DNA of 64,000 nt from Dactylellina haptotyla (Eukaryota; Ascomycota; Orbiliomycetes; Orbiliales; Orbiliaceae): the NCBI GenBank assembly GCA_031310005.1, contig CM062386.1, positions 248,001 through 312,000 on the forward strand, written 5' to 3'. Shown one piece after another: positions 21,506 through 33,460 of the stretch. Under the pieces are notes generated by a model. The model was not told the DNA's origin and did not search any database. It saw only the letters and a list, made by a program, of their open reading frames with translations. Position 1 is the first letter of the stretch, and each line of letters opens with the position of its first letter. The translations under genes and the position numbers were made by a program.

Positions 21506-23606
21506 CTATGTTCTGATCCTTGCTGATCTTCTACCTGTCCTCTGTTCCTCCACTACTGATGTCTCCTCTACTGCTATTTGCTTTTTTTTCGAGCTGGGTT
21601 TTCTCCCGCGCTTTGTCAAGGTGGGTTCCGGCGCCTGCGTTGATTCAATCTTACTCTCTCTTTGAATTTGTAGTGCAATTTCATCTTGAGCTTCTGGCGA
21701 TATGGGTTTTGGCCTCCTTTTTTTGTTTGATATTGGGGCGGTATCATCTCGATCGATCCCGTTCGTAGTCTCCGTTTCCAATCTTTCCACTTTGACTAGG
21801 CGAGCCTTCTTGCTGGCCACTTCCATCGCTTCAGTTTTGTCAGATTTGACCGCTTTTTTGATGGGTTTCGTCGATTTTGTTCCGGGTCCGTCTTCAGTGG
21901 CGTCTTCTTTCTTGACTCTGACTTTCTTCTTCGGTTTCAAATATTCCTCCATTCCCTCTGGCCAGTAAACTCGATTATTTTTGCCGCCCATCCCAATATC
22001 TTCGGAAGGTATGAGATGAGCAACCACCTCTTCTTCTCCTTTCTTCTTTTTTGTTTCCACTTTATTTTCATCGTCCCTCTCATATGGTACGACATCCGCA
22101 AGTTTCTCCCAACCATCAAGTTTAAACTTCCTCATGAGTTCAAACACCGCCTGTTCCTTATCCTTTGCCTCAATCATCAGATCCATCGTATCCTCGCAAG
22201 GCGGCAAGTCTACCACCCGTGGAGAATGCCGTCTTCTATCTTTGTTCGTTATGGATCCAGCCCTCGGCTCGCTATAATGCTGCTTTTGCGTAATCCCCTT
22301 GTCCGTCCAAGTCTTTTTAATGGCTTCTCCGTGTATGTTTCGTACATCATAAGTGCCCTCCCGCAAGTTCCCATGCACGATATTGTTATGATGCCAATCC
22401 AACACCAAAGGGATGCTCAATTCCTGGCAGATGGGCAGTAAATCCTCAACGGACCAACACACGTCGTCGTTCTCAAGCACTAGTCTGCGTTTTATCCCAT
22501 CAGATAACCTTGTCGTATAAACTTTGCGAAATCGGTCCAAAGTAGCGTTCTTGTCGCCGAATATACCACCCATGTGAATAATCATCACCGCATCCCTATC
22601 TGTTTGCCCTGTGAGCTGCAGTCTATCCAGCAGCTCACAGTGGTACTCCAAATCCCTGATCGCGTTTTCAACAACTTCGGGCCGCGGACTCCCAAGTTGA
22701 GTAAATTGTCCCGGATGCATCGTTAATCGATGTCCATACTGCATAGCTAGTCTCCCGGCTTCTTTTAATGGTGCTGCGGCATGCGCAAGGTCATATCCGT
22801 ACACAGCGTGGCTCGCAAACGGGAACATTTCGGACGATATTCGTAGGAACTTGATGTTATACTTGTGATTCCAGCGGATGAGAGTACCCAGATCCGTGGC
22901 GTTGGCAAACCCGAGGGACTTGACATATTCTAAACCGGCGCCGGCGCCAGACTCCTTGTCATGTTTGTGGATTGTGTCGAGTCGACACGTTCGTGAGCAG
23001 AAGACCGGGTTGACACAGGTACGGAGGTAGGTATTTAGACAAGCCTAGTGCGAATTGTTAGTATCACATTGCTCATATCTAGTTATCGACGAGATGTGGA
23101 CTTACGAAACCTAAACGCCCTTTGAAAGGGATTGGGCGGTATTCATCGTTAACAGCGGGTGGGCGTTCTGTGACTCCCTCGGCTTCGTCGTTCTCTTCGA
23201 CTTTGAACTCTTCATCTCCAGACGCTGATGCCTCATTTATCTTTCGCTTCTTTCCAGCTAATTTCTTATTTTCTGCCGGAGAGTTTTCGGCTGACGTTGC
23301 TTTCGGTGGTTTGGACGCACTTTTCCCTTTTTTAGTCGTCTTTGATTTCTCTAGCTTGACTATGTCACCTTCATCCTCTGAGCCAGGCGAGAAAGCGAGG
23401 TCATCTACAGCAGAAGGGGAGGCCCGTAGAGCGTTTTCTCCGTCTACAATGTCGGGATCAGGGGATGACTGCTCATCAACAACATAGTTCACCGCTTTCG
23501 ATGATGCCGCTCTTGAGAGCCTATGGGCCGGTTTTGTGCTTGCGCTTGCATTGCTGTTAGCAGCAGTGGCTGGCAAAACCTCGAGCTTCTTGCGTCCTCG
23601 AGGCAT
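21506..23606 (-). CDS. uve1: UV-damage endonuclease (UVDE/UVE1 family)
   Basis: On the minus strand, exons 23606-23106 and 23044-21506 give 679 aa; the intron is 61 bp (GTAAGT to CTAG). The catalytic TIM-barrel region starts at RLGFACLNTYLR and carries HPGQFTQ, IHMGG, LENDD and LDWHHNN, which supply metal ligands in UvsE/UVDE structures, plus EAKDKEQAVFEL. UVDE nicks DNA 5' to UV photoproducts and some abasic sites, independently of XP-type excision repair. The Lys-rich N- and C-terminal extensions, the latter with an AT-hook-like KRGRKPSSKKK, suggest nuclear DNA binding. The ATG at 23606 has good context (CAACAATG). An in-frame ATG at 23777 would add 57 basic residues (see findings). Confidence 0.93.
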
Positions 23607-24451
23607 TGTTGAATATTGCGATATCAGCAGAAGCTGTATTTCTTTACGTAGAGTAACGGATATAAAGTGAAATGAGGACCCAAGGCGAATATGCCTCGAC
23701 AAGCTTGGTTGGTGTATGATCTGATGCGCGCAAGGTGTGAAGGTCGAAATGCGAGTGAGGATGTATCGAGTGAACATTACAAGATGGAGCGAAAGGGCAA
23801 ACACGTTGTTCGAATAAGATTAGCTATCAAGTCCCATTTTATCTCACAATGACATCTTCCAAAGGAGGCGGCAATATAAAATTGCCCTCGCGATCCAGAA
23901 CACGGCGGACGTCATGGCCCAGATCGATCTGCCGTCGAAGCGCGTTGGGCGCGGCGATCGAGATCGGCTTTGTAAGATCGGGAAGGTTGCACAGAGCAAA
24001 CCAACGCAGAGCCGATACTCTAAAGTCTCACAGCTCACAAACATTTTAGATATATTGCATTTAAACTTGGGATAATTCATCGAAAGAAGAATAAGGGAGC
24101 AGTGCAGACCCGATTGATTCTGGATTGTACTAGCTATAAGAAGGTCGTGGCCCTCGAGGATGTAAATTTTTGTGAAAAAATCAAATAAAAATCAAATGAC
24201 TGCCAACGATTGTAAAGGCTCGTCCATCGAGAAACACCAGTGACCCCAAAAAATCAAAAATTCCCGTAAGAGCCCATAAGCCAGCCATTTCCAAGCTATG
24301 CAAGTAAGTAAGGAGAGTCAAGAACGATAGGGGTATATCGACAGCAAAAAAATTCGTGCAGAGACCAAAAACCGTGGTAAACAACAAAACCACAAATAAA
24401 ATAAACCAAAACAGTAAATTGCACCTTCCCATCCTAAGATATCCTAGAAGC
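23607..24451. other. intergenic region between UVDE and the phosphatase-like gene
   Basis: No separate gene supported. 23607-23777 may encode an N-terminal extension of UVDE. The rest is UVDE upstream sequence and the 3' flank of the next minus-strand gene. Confidence 0.45.
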
Positions 24452-26281
24452 TTAAGAATAGCCCTTGAAATGTGCCTCCTCCGGAGACGCCAACGGGCTG
24501 GCGACCTTGGTCGCAACTGTCGACGAGGTTCCGTAATCGAATTCATTGTCTTCTCCAAACCCCCTTGGCATTGGAGCTGCTGTTGGGCTCAATGGCAACT
24601 CAATCTCGCTCGTAACCTTTTCCTTGGGTTGACTTCGTCCGATGCTAAAGTTGCTCAACCCGCTGCTTCGTCTGCGATCACGCTTGACTCCGACGCCGAA
24701 GAAGCAGAACGCAACAGCAGCGAAGATACCAACGATTGCGAGCATGATGATGGCGCCAATGACACCGGCAACCGCTGGGTTCATGCTCTTCTTTCCAGAG
24801 TCTTGGTTGCCGGAGGAGTCAGATCCGGTTGGGGACTGGTTGTTGTTATTGTTGTTTTGCAAAGGTGTACAGAAGTCATTGTCCGAGTTGCACAAAGAGC
24901 ACCACTGGCCGACGCTGGATACAGATATTCCTTGCATCTTGGTCAAAAACTTATCGAGAACCATAGAATTAGGATCTCCCAATGGCTCGTCATCAAACAA
25001 TGGCCAGTAGGTAAGAGTATCGTCAACGCTAGTTCCATTCCTGAAACCAAACGCCACTTTGATGCTAGCGGGGTCAATCTTGCCGTCAGTGGTCAAAGTC
25101 TGGTCATCGGTGTATAGTTCGAAGACCATACTGGAACCCAAATCGGGGAGACCGTAGAAATCATCGCTGCGGGATGTCAAGTTTGCAAGCGCGAAGAACG
25201 AAAGCATGATGTCATAGCTTCCTAGGACAAAATTGAACTTGTCCTGCCAACCGCCGGAAGCAAGGGTGTTTTGGAGCATGCGCGAGATTTTACCAGCCAT
25301 TAGACGTCCGCCCATCTCACGGAGATCCTCCGTGGTGTCTCCCTTTGACCAATTGGTATTTGCGGAAGTAGTGGTATTGGCATAGAGGTTGAACTGAAGG
25401 TGGTTGGCGTAGACGCGCAATTGCTGGAAGACATCATCGGGCATGGCTAGTAGGGTCTCGTTGCCCGCAGCTCGGTTTTGGTTCACATAATCATAAAGAG
25501 AGTATGCACTGAAGAAAACCATGAGCTCTGCATCAACGACGCCCTCGAAGTACGGTTTGTAAAGGGATGTAAAGAACGGCTGCGATTCTTCGAACATTTG
25601 CTTGTAATCATCGGTAGCAAAATACAGATTCATAGATGACTGTTGGTTTTTGCAGTTGAGTATATTATTCGCCACCCAGACCGATTGCGGATCGGTGGAT
25701 CTATAGGTGGTGATTGGGGTGTACTGATAGCCTTGAAGAGGTCCGTTCATGAAGGTCGAATTATCGGCTGCGAGCATATTGTCACCGCTGGTGACAGTGC
25801 TCTGCATGTCGACCGGTTTAAAGATACCCTGCATGAAGGCCGTGGCTACATTTCGGGAGCTGAGATTAGTATTTTTATTTTTATCCTACGAGCTTGCGGG
25901 CTTGCATTTCTCCTTTCGCCCGCTTTGTTTCAACTGAGATTACTTACCGGACTGAACGGAAATGTCAACATTGGGCACTTCAACATTGACATAATCTTCA
26001 TTGTAAATTTGCGAAGTACCATAGATCTTCAGATCACTGGCATCTCTGATATACTTATTCCAGTAGAAAGTTCCGTCTTGATAGCACATTGTGGCGCCAG
26101 GGGCACCGAATTGACCCCCCTCTCCTCCATCTGGCTGATAGAACGAGGTTCTGTCACAGTGATTGTGGTAAATGAAAACCGCCAGAACGGTGCCATTAGT
26201 CTCAAGCACCGGGGAAGTCTTCAACTGAGCATGAGCTGCCGCCAACAATCCGAAGCTTGAGATCAGTGAGGAAACTCTCAT
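24452..26281 (-). CDS. membrane-anchored histidine-acid-phosphatase-fold protein, catalytic residues altered
   Basis: On the minus strand, exons 26281-25948 and 25845-24452 give 575 aa; the 102-bp intron starts GTAAGT. A signal peptide ends AAAHAQ. The ectodomain follows the branch-2 histidine phosphatase pattern: a VLAVFIY strand into the active-site loop, AFMQGIF, LYDYVNQNR, and the C-terminal PDLGSSMVFELY. The usual RHGxRT is N40-H-C-D-R-T: the first Arg and the Gly are replaced while His41 stays. The HD proton-donor motif is Y322-D (GSYDIMLSF). A Gln/Asn/Ser linker leads to one TM helix (GVIGAIIMLAIVGIFAAVAF) and a tail of about 75 residues. It is likely a surface pseudophosphatase with a binding or sensing role; altered activity cannot be excluded. 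Confidence 0.85.
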
Positions 26282-28577
26282 TTTGGAAGCTTTTTACAAC
26301 TGCGCAAAAATCTGATGACACTCAAACTGACCCTCCCAAAATCGGGGAATCCTTTCCAGCGGCTGAAATGCGAGTGGCAGGGTTAGGAATGTGTTGTTTC
26401 CGAGTGTCGCACGCAAGAGCACAGCGGCGCTGATAAGCACGATAAGCTGGTTAGTTGCTTGGCTGGGATAACCAAAAACGAACCCCTCCTTCGATTGGGT
26501 CCGAGAGTGGTAGGCGGGCAGGAACCCAACGACTCAATTTCCAAAAACAAAGACTGAAAGGGAGAAACAATATTCTCACGAGGTCGGGTTTTCTTTTGCT
26601 CGAGAATAGCAAAATAGGTATTCTGAGGAATTGGAGGTCAAAAGATAAAAAGATGCCTCAGGTGGGAGGTACCTCCGTTATAAAGCTCCAGTTCGCCAGA
26701 GACACGGGCAGACTTCCATGCTGCAGCGCAGATGGTGGCTTCCTCTCCACCACCGACACGGAATTCAACCGTGTCGAGCGATCGACGAGAGCTTGCTTGC
26801 CTGGCTGCGAACCGACTAAACCGTTCGTTCGCAACATGCAGGACGCATTCCGTTATCGATGCATCCCATCAACCCCTTTGGGACCAACTTTTGGCTCCAC
26901 CCTTGCCGGCCTGGGAGGGGGCAGGTCGGTTAGGTGATCATTCGGCAAAAAAGGTTCGTAGCTGCGAGTTCCTGTCGCAGAACCAAGGGTGGGCTTGAGC
27001 AACATTGGGCCAAACAGGCGTGAGAAAGCGGGGCTAGTGTGCTGTGCCTAGGCCTCTTTTCTATCTTTCTTTTGTCTTATCCGTATCCACCTCCACGGAC
27101 TCGCTGATGTCCATTTGCCCTTCTGCTTTCTCCGTCTGGCAAAAAGTGTGGGAACCTTGTCCTTGCATGAAAAGATGTCTTTGAGAGGCATGGAAATGTG
27201 CGATTTAATGCACGGCTGGTCACACTGTCAACGTCACTACCTGGGCGATAGGTGAATGCCGGCAGGCTCCTACGGCTGAAGGATACGGTTGGGCGAGGTA
27301 GACGGTACACACACACATATCGGATGCAAGGACATTCTTTCCTTTTCCATGTTTCCAGGTCCTCGACCTTGATATCGCTCCACCCTCAACTTTGATGCCC
27401 TCTTCGGATATTGGCAGAGGCATCCTTCTCCTTCACTTGTGTCCACACTCCATCCTCCCCATCTAGACCTCACGAAGAATGCAAGGGAGAATTATATTTC
27501 AGTTTTCTTGCCCCAAGAGACAAGAGACATGAGACCAGCGGCGAAATACTCAAGCTATTTTTTGCTATCTACGAGACTAAGCTCGATAGAAGTAGTTATA
27601 GGCGGAGGAGGGGTGGTTGGAGAGGCTGAGGTATTTCCACTTGCCAAGTTCCCGCCGAGGCATGGGTTCTGGATCTCCATCAAGACCCACACAGGCTAAG
27701 AGCCTCAGCGGCGCGTAAACCAGACGGTTGGTTGTGCGGGTCTGGGTTAGTGAGCAACGTCCAACAAACCTGCGAGTGGAGAACCTACACCGGGTTGGTA
27801 TGATGATATGACGGCATGTTAAGATGCACGGATGCTTCAAGTTTAGTGAACGTGAACGTGATGACGACGCGGAGGGCCGGTGACAGGCAGGAAAACCCGG
27901 GCGGGAACGGGGTGGAAAGTCTTTAATTATAGTTATTGCATTGGCTTTTGTGCAACGGCCGCACCGCGTCGATATCACATTGGCGATACAACAGTGTGGA
28001 TGGTGAAAGCAGAGGTCAACGATGGCCACAATGACTGAGAGGCTTATATAACCAAATAGGGCAGAATGTCTTTTGGCTGTAATGGTCATTCCATTGGAAA
28101 GTTGAGGGTTCTCCCTTCGCCAAGACTGTTTGTCAGGTTTCGGCCTGGCAGTGTCCGCGGTGTCGAGTTCGAACTCTCTGGTGCACGATAACCCGTCGGA
28201 GCGAGCAGTCCTCCAGTATGGGCATGCGTAAAGTTGGAGGGTATTTGTGAGGGTGGAGACACCGCAGCAGGCCTTTCCACCAGAGAGTGGCGTCAACACG
28301 GTAGCACCTGCGGGCATTTGGGTACTGGCGATGAGAGGTTTGGACTCGGTTTACCAATATCTCTTTCTTTTTATTTTTTTATTTTTTGGTGTTTCCGACT
28401 GAAGGCGGAAGGTTTGGCAGCAAGTTGAAGATGTGTTGCGTCTGTCACCGACGGCAACGCATTCTCAAACAATCTACCAGCAATTGAAACTGTTAGTGCT
28501 CTCGCTACATATATTTATTGAATGAATACGTGAAAAGGTATATATATTCGTTTCCCCTGAACTCCAAAGATTCCCAT
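26282..28577. other. long intergenic region (2.3 kb)
   Basis: Promoter side of the phosphatase-like gene, with CT-rich and GC-rich patches. Open frames on both strands (for example 27577-28317 minus) are Arg/Ser/Cys-biased, lack folds and are not called. The right end holds the 3' flank of the methyltransferase. Confidence 0.5.
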
Positions 28578-29571
28578 CTAAGCCGATTTCATTGTCAAAA
28601 CATAAGCAAAATATTCAAACGCCCCTGCGCTTTCGCTGAGCGTCTCGATATCCAGATCCCACACATCCTCCCGAATTAATATCGGTTTGATAAAGTGAGG
28701 CTGCCGATACGTTATGTACAAGAATTTCCCCGCTGGCTTCAAAACTCGAATAACCTATGACCGCCGATTAATGATACACCGGTAATTCGTTAGTTATCGA
28801 ACTCTACATAAAAGGTGATATCCCATACAAACCTCGTCTATATACGCCGTTGTCCTCTCCTTAACATGGTCAGGAGGGCTCCATAGCGATCCCGAAAGCA
28901 TTGCGTCAAGAGTTCCCTAAATAGTGACAATGGTAAGTAAATATACTACACGGTTTCCTCTTATAAAACAAGAGAATTTTAACGCTGTTCTCGAATGAGT
29001 CAACCGTTAGAAGGGTTCTAACAACATATCACAATACCTTATCAATTGCTCTGTCGAAATGGTCATTAGAGTAGCCTGTCTCTCGCACATCCGCAACCTT
29101 CCATGTCTGCTCAGGGTACTTTTCTGTCATTTTATCGATAATGACTTTGGAAAAATCAATATTTGCAATATTTCTATATCCTTCCTCGTGCATTTTCGGT
29201 GACATCAACTATATTTATTCCGGGGTCATGTTAGACGACGAACCCGGAGCTAAGAAGAATAAAAGAAAACGGTTTTTATGCGTGAGTTCAGTAGAGCATA
29301 CACTATTCCCACACCCGAGATTTATTATACTCGAGGTTTTATCCGGTATATGCTTCTCGACTAGTCCCCGGATTTGATCATAGCTTTTGAACCTTTAAGG
29401 ATCGGATTTCTGCATCAGCGGCGTGCACCACCCAAAGCCCAAACTCGTGTAACTCAAAAGCTGTCGTATTGACCCCACGTACCACTCATAGCTATCCTCC
29501 GTCGGTGAGACGTATCGCTCGTCCCAGTATGCAGGGTGAGCCAGTTCCTCTAGTTTGTCGTTCGAACTCAT
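28578..29571 (-). CDS. EEF1AKMT4/METTL13-like class I methyltransferase
   Basis: On the minus strand, five exons (29571-29483, 29392-29302, 29208-29038, 28916-28833, 28754-28578) give 203 aa. Introns are 78-121 bp, all GT-AG and in frame. Features in order: HPAYWDERY, SYEWFKSYDQI, SAM motif I in INLGCGNS, EEGYRNIANIDFSKVII (acidic end of strand 2), DKGTLDAMLSGS, then VLKPAGKFLYITYRQPHF. This is the core of the METTL13/EEF1AKMT4/CSKMT family, whose characterised members methylate lysines of eEF1A or citrate synthase. No targeting peptide is seen, so it is likely cytosolic. The target is not established. The gene is easily missed because the exons are short. Confidence 0.87.
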
Positions 29572-30223
29572 ATTGCCGCTTGATTGGAACTCGTTGCTTT
29601 GGATTCTTGGGGTTCTTCACAGATTTGCTGTTTGTGTGCCTCTGGAAGAAACAAGCGAAAATTTCGCCGCTGGCTTTCTGCCCCTGCAATATCCGCATAG
29701 GCGGTGCACCGGTGGTGTTGTGACTTGTGTGTTGTTCGAGAGCAGCCTGAGCACACTCTATGGTTAAGCGCCCTAGGCCTAGGAATGCAATTTTAAGCAA
29801 AAGTCCGGGTGAGAAGACGGCGCTTCTCCGGTGCTATTCGCCAATTGGCATACTTGGCAAACAAGAGCTGCATTTGCGCTGATGTCGGCCCCTGTTTCAT
29901 CTAGAAGGATGCCTGAATTTAGATCTCAAGTTCAGCCTGACTGTGCCACTTCAGTTCGTAGTATTAAAACTGCCACGGTGATCGTGTTACTAGGTGCTTA
30001 TTGAAAATTTTCAAAATTGCAAAGTTTCTTAAAAATTTTACTACTATTTCGTTCTACGGTTTCTTGATGCAAAGCATTCTACTGGTATCAGATTCAATTA
30101 TAATCCCTACTCGAAACACCGACTTGTCGTTCTTCCAGCAAAGACATATATTCGGAAAGCTGGATAGTTTACCTTGAGGATCAGTCTGCACATTCAAGTA
30201 TTTAATTTAAGAAATATCGGACC
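29572..30223. other. divergent promoter region
   Basis: Shared upstream region of the methyltransferase (minus) and the STAND gene (plus). No gene seen. Confidence 0.5.
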
Positions 30224-33200
30224 ATGGAACTCGCCACTGGTGTGCCAGCTCTCGTCCATACGGCAAAAGCGCTAATAAACTACATTCAGAAAGCAAAAGA
30301 TGCGCCAACGCAATGGGAAAGAATTTGCAAACACATAAACAGCCTATCATATCTATTAAAAGAATATGAAAAAGGGCAAAAGGCAAAGGGGGGGCCAGCA
30401 CTTATCAAAGATATTAATTTGGAGACCAGAATCCAGGAAATATTCGATGAGATTGAAAAGAAGCTACCAAAAGAGGGCAAGGGACTGAAGAGGAAGATTT
30501 ACTTTATTTTTAAAAGATTAGAGTGGCCTTTTCTATCGGAACAGGAGGTTAAGGGTCTTCTGGATGATCTTAAAATACTGGAGTCGGACCTCGGGTTGGC
30601 TATCAATGTTGATATTTCTCAGGTTTCGCATACACGTCAAGAAAGTAGGTTGATGCCCAACTATTCCCGTTGAGTGTGAACCTCATGCTGATAGTCGTAT
30701 TGTAATTAAGGCGACAAGGCGAATGCAATCCTCGACTGGTTGAAGCAACACTCTTACTATGACGAGCAAGATGTAGAGCAAAGGGACCTTTATTCAAAAA
30801 TTACTGCCAAGACTGGGATAAATTTGCTGGAATCTGACGATTTTCAAAAGTGGCTCACTGGTGAAGTCTCAAACAGAGTTTTCTGGTGCCGTGGGGTCCG
30901 GGGAGCCGGGAAATCGACGCAAATGTTCGTTGTGAAAACCCAACCCGTTGAATAACCTGACATTTATATCTGTTGCTAATGGAAGTTATTCTAGATCCGC
31001 AGTTATTGATGATCTCAAAATCCGATGGAAACAGAGAGCACAGAGCAGTGAACGATCAATAGGCTATGCTTACTTTTACTTTACAACCAATTGCCTCAAA
31101 GATGTCAAAGTTACTAACATTATAGCCACGCTACTGCGACAGCTTCTCAATCAAGTAATGGAAGGTGTTTCTGACTTGAACGAAATATATTTCCCAAAAG
31201 CTATAAGTGATCTTGCAGGCCCGAATGTTAAAACTAGAGCTGCTCCGACAATAGAAGAATTAACAAAAGCATTCATAGCATCAGCCGAATGTGAACAGTT
31301 CCCAGATGGAGTCTTCCTTGCCATCGACAACCTTCATCTCCTACCTGTCGATGATAGGAGCTTTCCATATGCCTTTGTTGAAGAGTTATATGAGTTTCTC
31401 GAGAATATTCAAAGGTAAACAAAGATTAAACTTCTACTGTGCAGCGGAAACGCCCGAAAGACGTATATGAACCACTTTCTTGGTGATGCCGAAAATATCA
31501 GGCCGTTCGAGCTCGCTGCAAGTATTCGAGATTTAACAATATATTTAGACCACAAGATCGAAGGAACAGACAAAAAGGCAGCGAAATTCCGAGCCGATCT
31601 CGAAAAGCAAGAATTAAATAAGGCGAAGGTTGTCAAAGCAATTATAGCCATGTCTGACAAAAGGTAAGATCTTATTGACTGTAGCCATAAAGATAATTGA
31701 TGATTATGTGTCTAACTCAAACCTCTACTGTAATCTCAACTAGTTTCCTGCTGCCTGTACTGCAGATGAAGGAACTCACTAGGCCGAACCGAGCCGGCTC
31801 GATCTCTGACATTCTTAAATCTTTACCACCAACATCCCAAGATATATACCAAGCCGACCTCTCTAGAATCTGCGACCTTCTACCCGAAGACTCCTTGCGC
31901 GCAAACATTGCTATATCTTGGGCCTATTTCGCTAGAAGAAATCTATCAGCTTACGAATTAAAATGGGCTGTTAGTTTTGGAAAAGCAAGTCATGATGGTA
32001 CTTTTCCGCATCATATGAGTGAAATTGGCATAGATGCCATCCTCGACTGGTGTCAGGGGCTTCTTACTCTCATGCCGGATACAGAGTCGGATACTGAAGA
32101 TTTACTTCTCGAAGGACTACCACGGGTCAAATTTGTACATGACACTGTCTATGAGCTTCTTAGGGATAATTTAAATATTATCCAAAGAATCGAAGAAGAC
32201 ATTGCTAGAGAGTGTATCAACTACATCGATCAAGCTGATCTAACCGAGATCGTTTCAGATGATGTTTCAAGCGCAAAACGGCGTCTGGACAGAGCACGCG
32301 AGCATGGTCTTCTCTCTTACTCTGTTGAGATGTGGGGCTTTCATGCCAGCAGAGCCAACAGTGCCGAAATAGACAATCTTGCACTCCAACTTCTCCAGAA
32401 CGAAAACAAATGGGAAATCCTGTGCGATGTACTGCCAAGGGGTGAATCCACGTTCTGCGAAGACGATATTTCGGCTGCCACGGGGTTCAATATAGCCATT
32501 TATTTCGACTACCTCCGAGTAGCTAAGCTTATGGTGGAGCAAAAGCGCGCGCAAGTGAACCCTGAAATAACAGCCCAGACTTTCGCAGGAGATACGGTCG
32601 AAGTAAAAACGCCATTAATGTGGGCCATCATTAGCGATGCTACTGAAACTAGAAATTGGCTTATACAAAACGGTGCTGATATTAATATAAAAGTCGAGGG
32701 CTGGTCTTCAATACACTGGGCCGTCACAAAAGGTCGGGCTGATATTACAAAGCAACTTCTCGACAATGGAGCCGATGCCAATATCCGAGCATCCGATACC
32801 AACGAGACACCCCTTCTGCTTGCAGCGGCGAAAGGGTTTTTGGATATAGCAAAGCTGCTCGTTAGCCATGGGGCCAGTGTAACGGATTATGACAGCCAGT
32901 ATATGACTTGTGTACACTACGCTGCAAGAGAGGGGCATCTATCACTTCTAAAGTGGGCTATCGGTCAAGGATGCAAATGTGATCTACAAGCAAGAGCAAC
33001 CGGCGATAATACTGCGTTGTCGTTCGCCTCCAGCCAAGGGCGTTCAGAAGTGGTATCGCATCTTTTATCGTTACAAAAGTACCCAGCTGAGGAGCTATCC
33101 GTATTACTAGATTGGCCGGTAAAGCGCGATCATATTGAAGTGGTTTGTAAATTATTAGTTGCTGGGGCGGATCCAAACCATCACGGGTATGGGGGATGGG

Positions 33201-33460
33201 ACCAAAGTCGAATAATAAATCGCGGAACAGGTGCAAGCCAAGAGATAAATGAGGAACCTAGCTATTGGACTCCACTTCAACAAGCAAGCCGCGTTTGTAA
33301 CGTGCCTATGATGAAATTACTCTTAAGTCGTGGTGCTTCAATTTCAGAAAAAGCTGGAGGAGAGTTCGATTCGAAGGGGTGGGTTATAAATGGCGGAGCC
33401 AGCGAAAGCAAGAAGAAGGAGGCACTTAGAGTTTTAGAAGAATGGGAGCAGGATCAGTAG
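30224..33460 (+). pseudogene. NACHT-ankyrin STAND (NLR-like) gene with an internal stop
   Basis: Exons 30224-30644, 30711-30924, 30995-31663 and 31744-33460 join in frame into 1007 codons. Residues 1-140 form a helical N-terminal domain typical of fungal STAND proteins. The NACHT follows: a WLKQHSYYDEQ lead-in, P-loop GVRGAGKST (about 201-210), Walker B VFLAIDN (about 318-324). The C-terminal third holds about six ankyrin repeats (GWSSIHWAVTKGRADITKQL). Codon 353 (31416-31418) is TAA in frame, inside conserved NACHT sequence; homology resumes at once (KIKLLLC). A 30-nt intron over it would be too short and would delete that strand. It is likely a recent null allele, or a sequencing error. Fungal NLRs act in non-self recognition and regulated cell death. 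Confidence 0.8.

Noticed and set aside
26754-26776. 8-bp inverted repeat CGACACGG/CCGTGTCG with 7-nt spacer
   Set aside because: Arms are short enough to arise by chance in a 64-kb window; no context supports a function.
26455-26998. Plus-strand open frames upstream of the phosphatase-like gene
   Set aside because: Overlapping frames with non-protein-like composition; region reads as promoter or leader DNA.
27577-28317. Minus-strand open frame of 246 codons
   Set aside because: Arg/Ser/Cys-rich without fold signals, leader or conserved motif; looks like chance in GC-rich intergenic DNA.
31415-31444. A 30-nt GT-AG intron that would remove the stop in the STAND gene
   Set aside because: Far below the 55-180 nt intron range here, no room for a branch site, and it would delete the conserved KIKLLLC strand.
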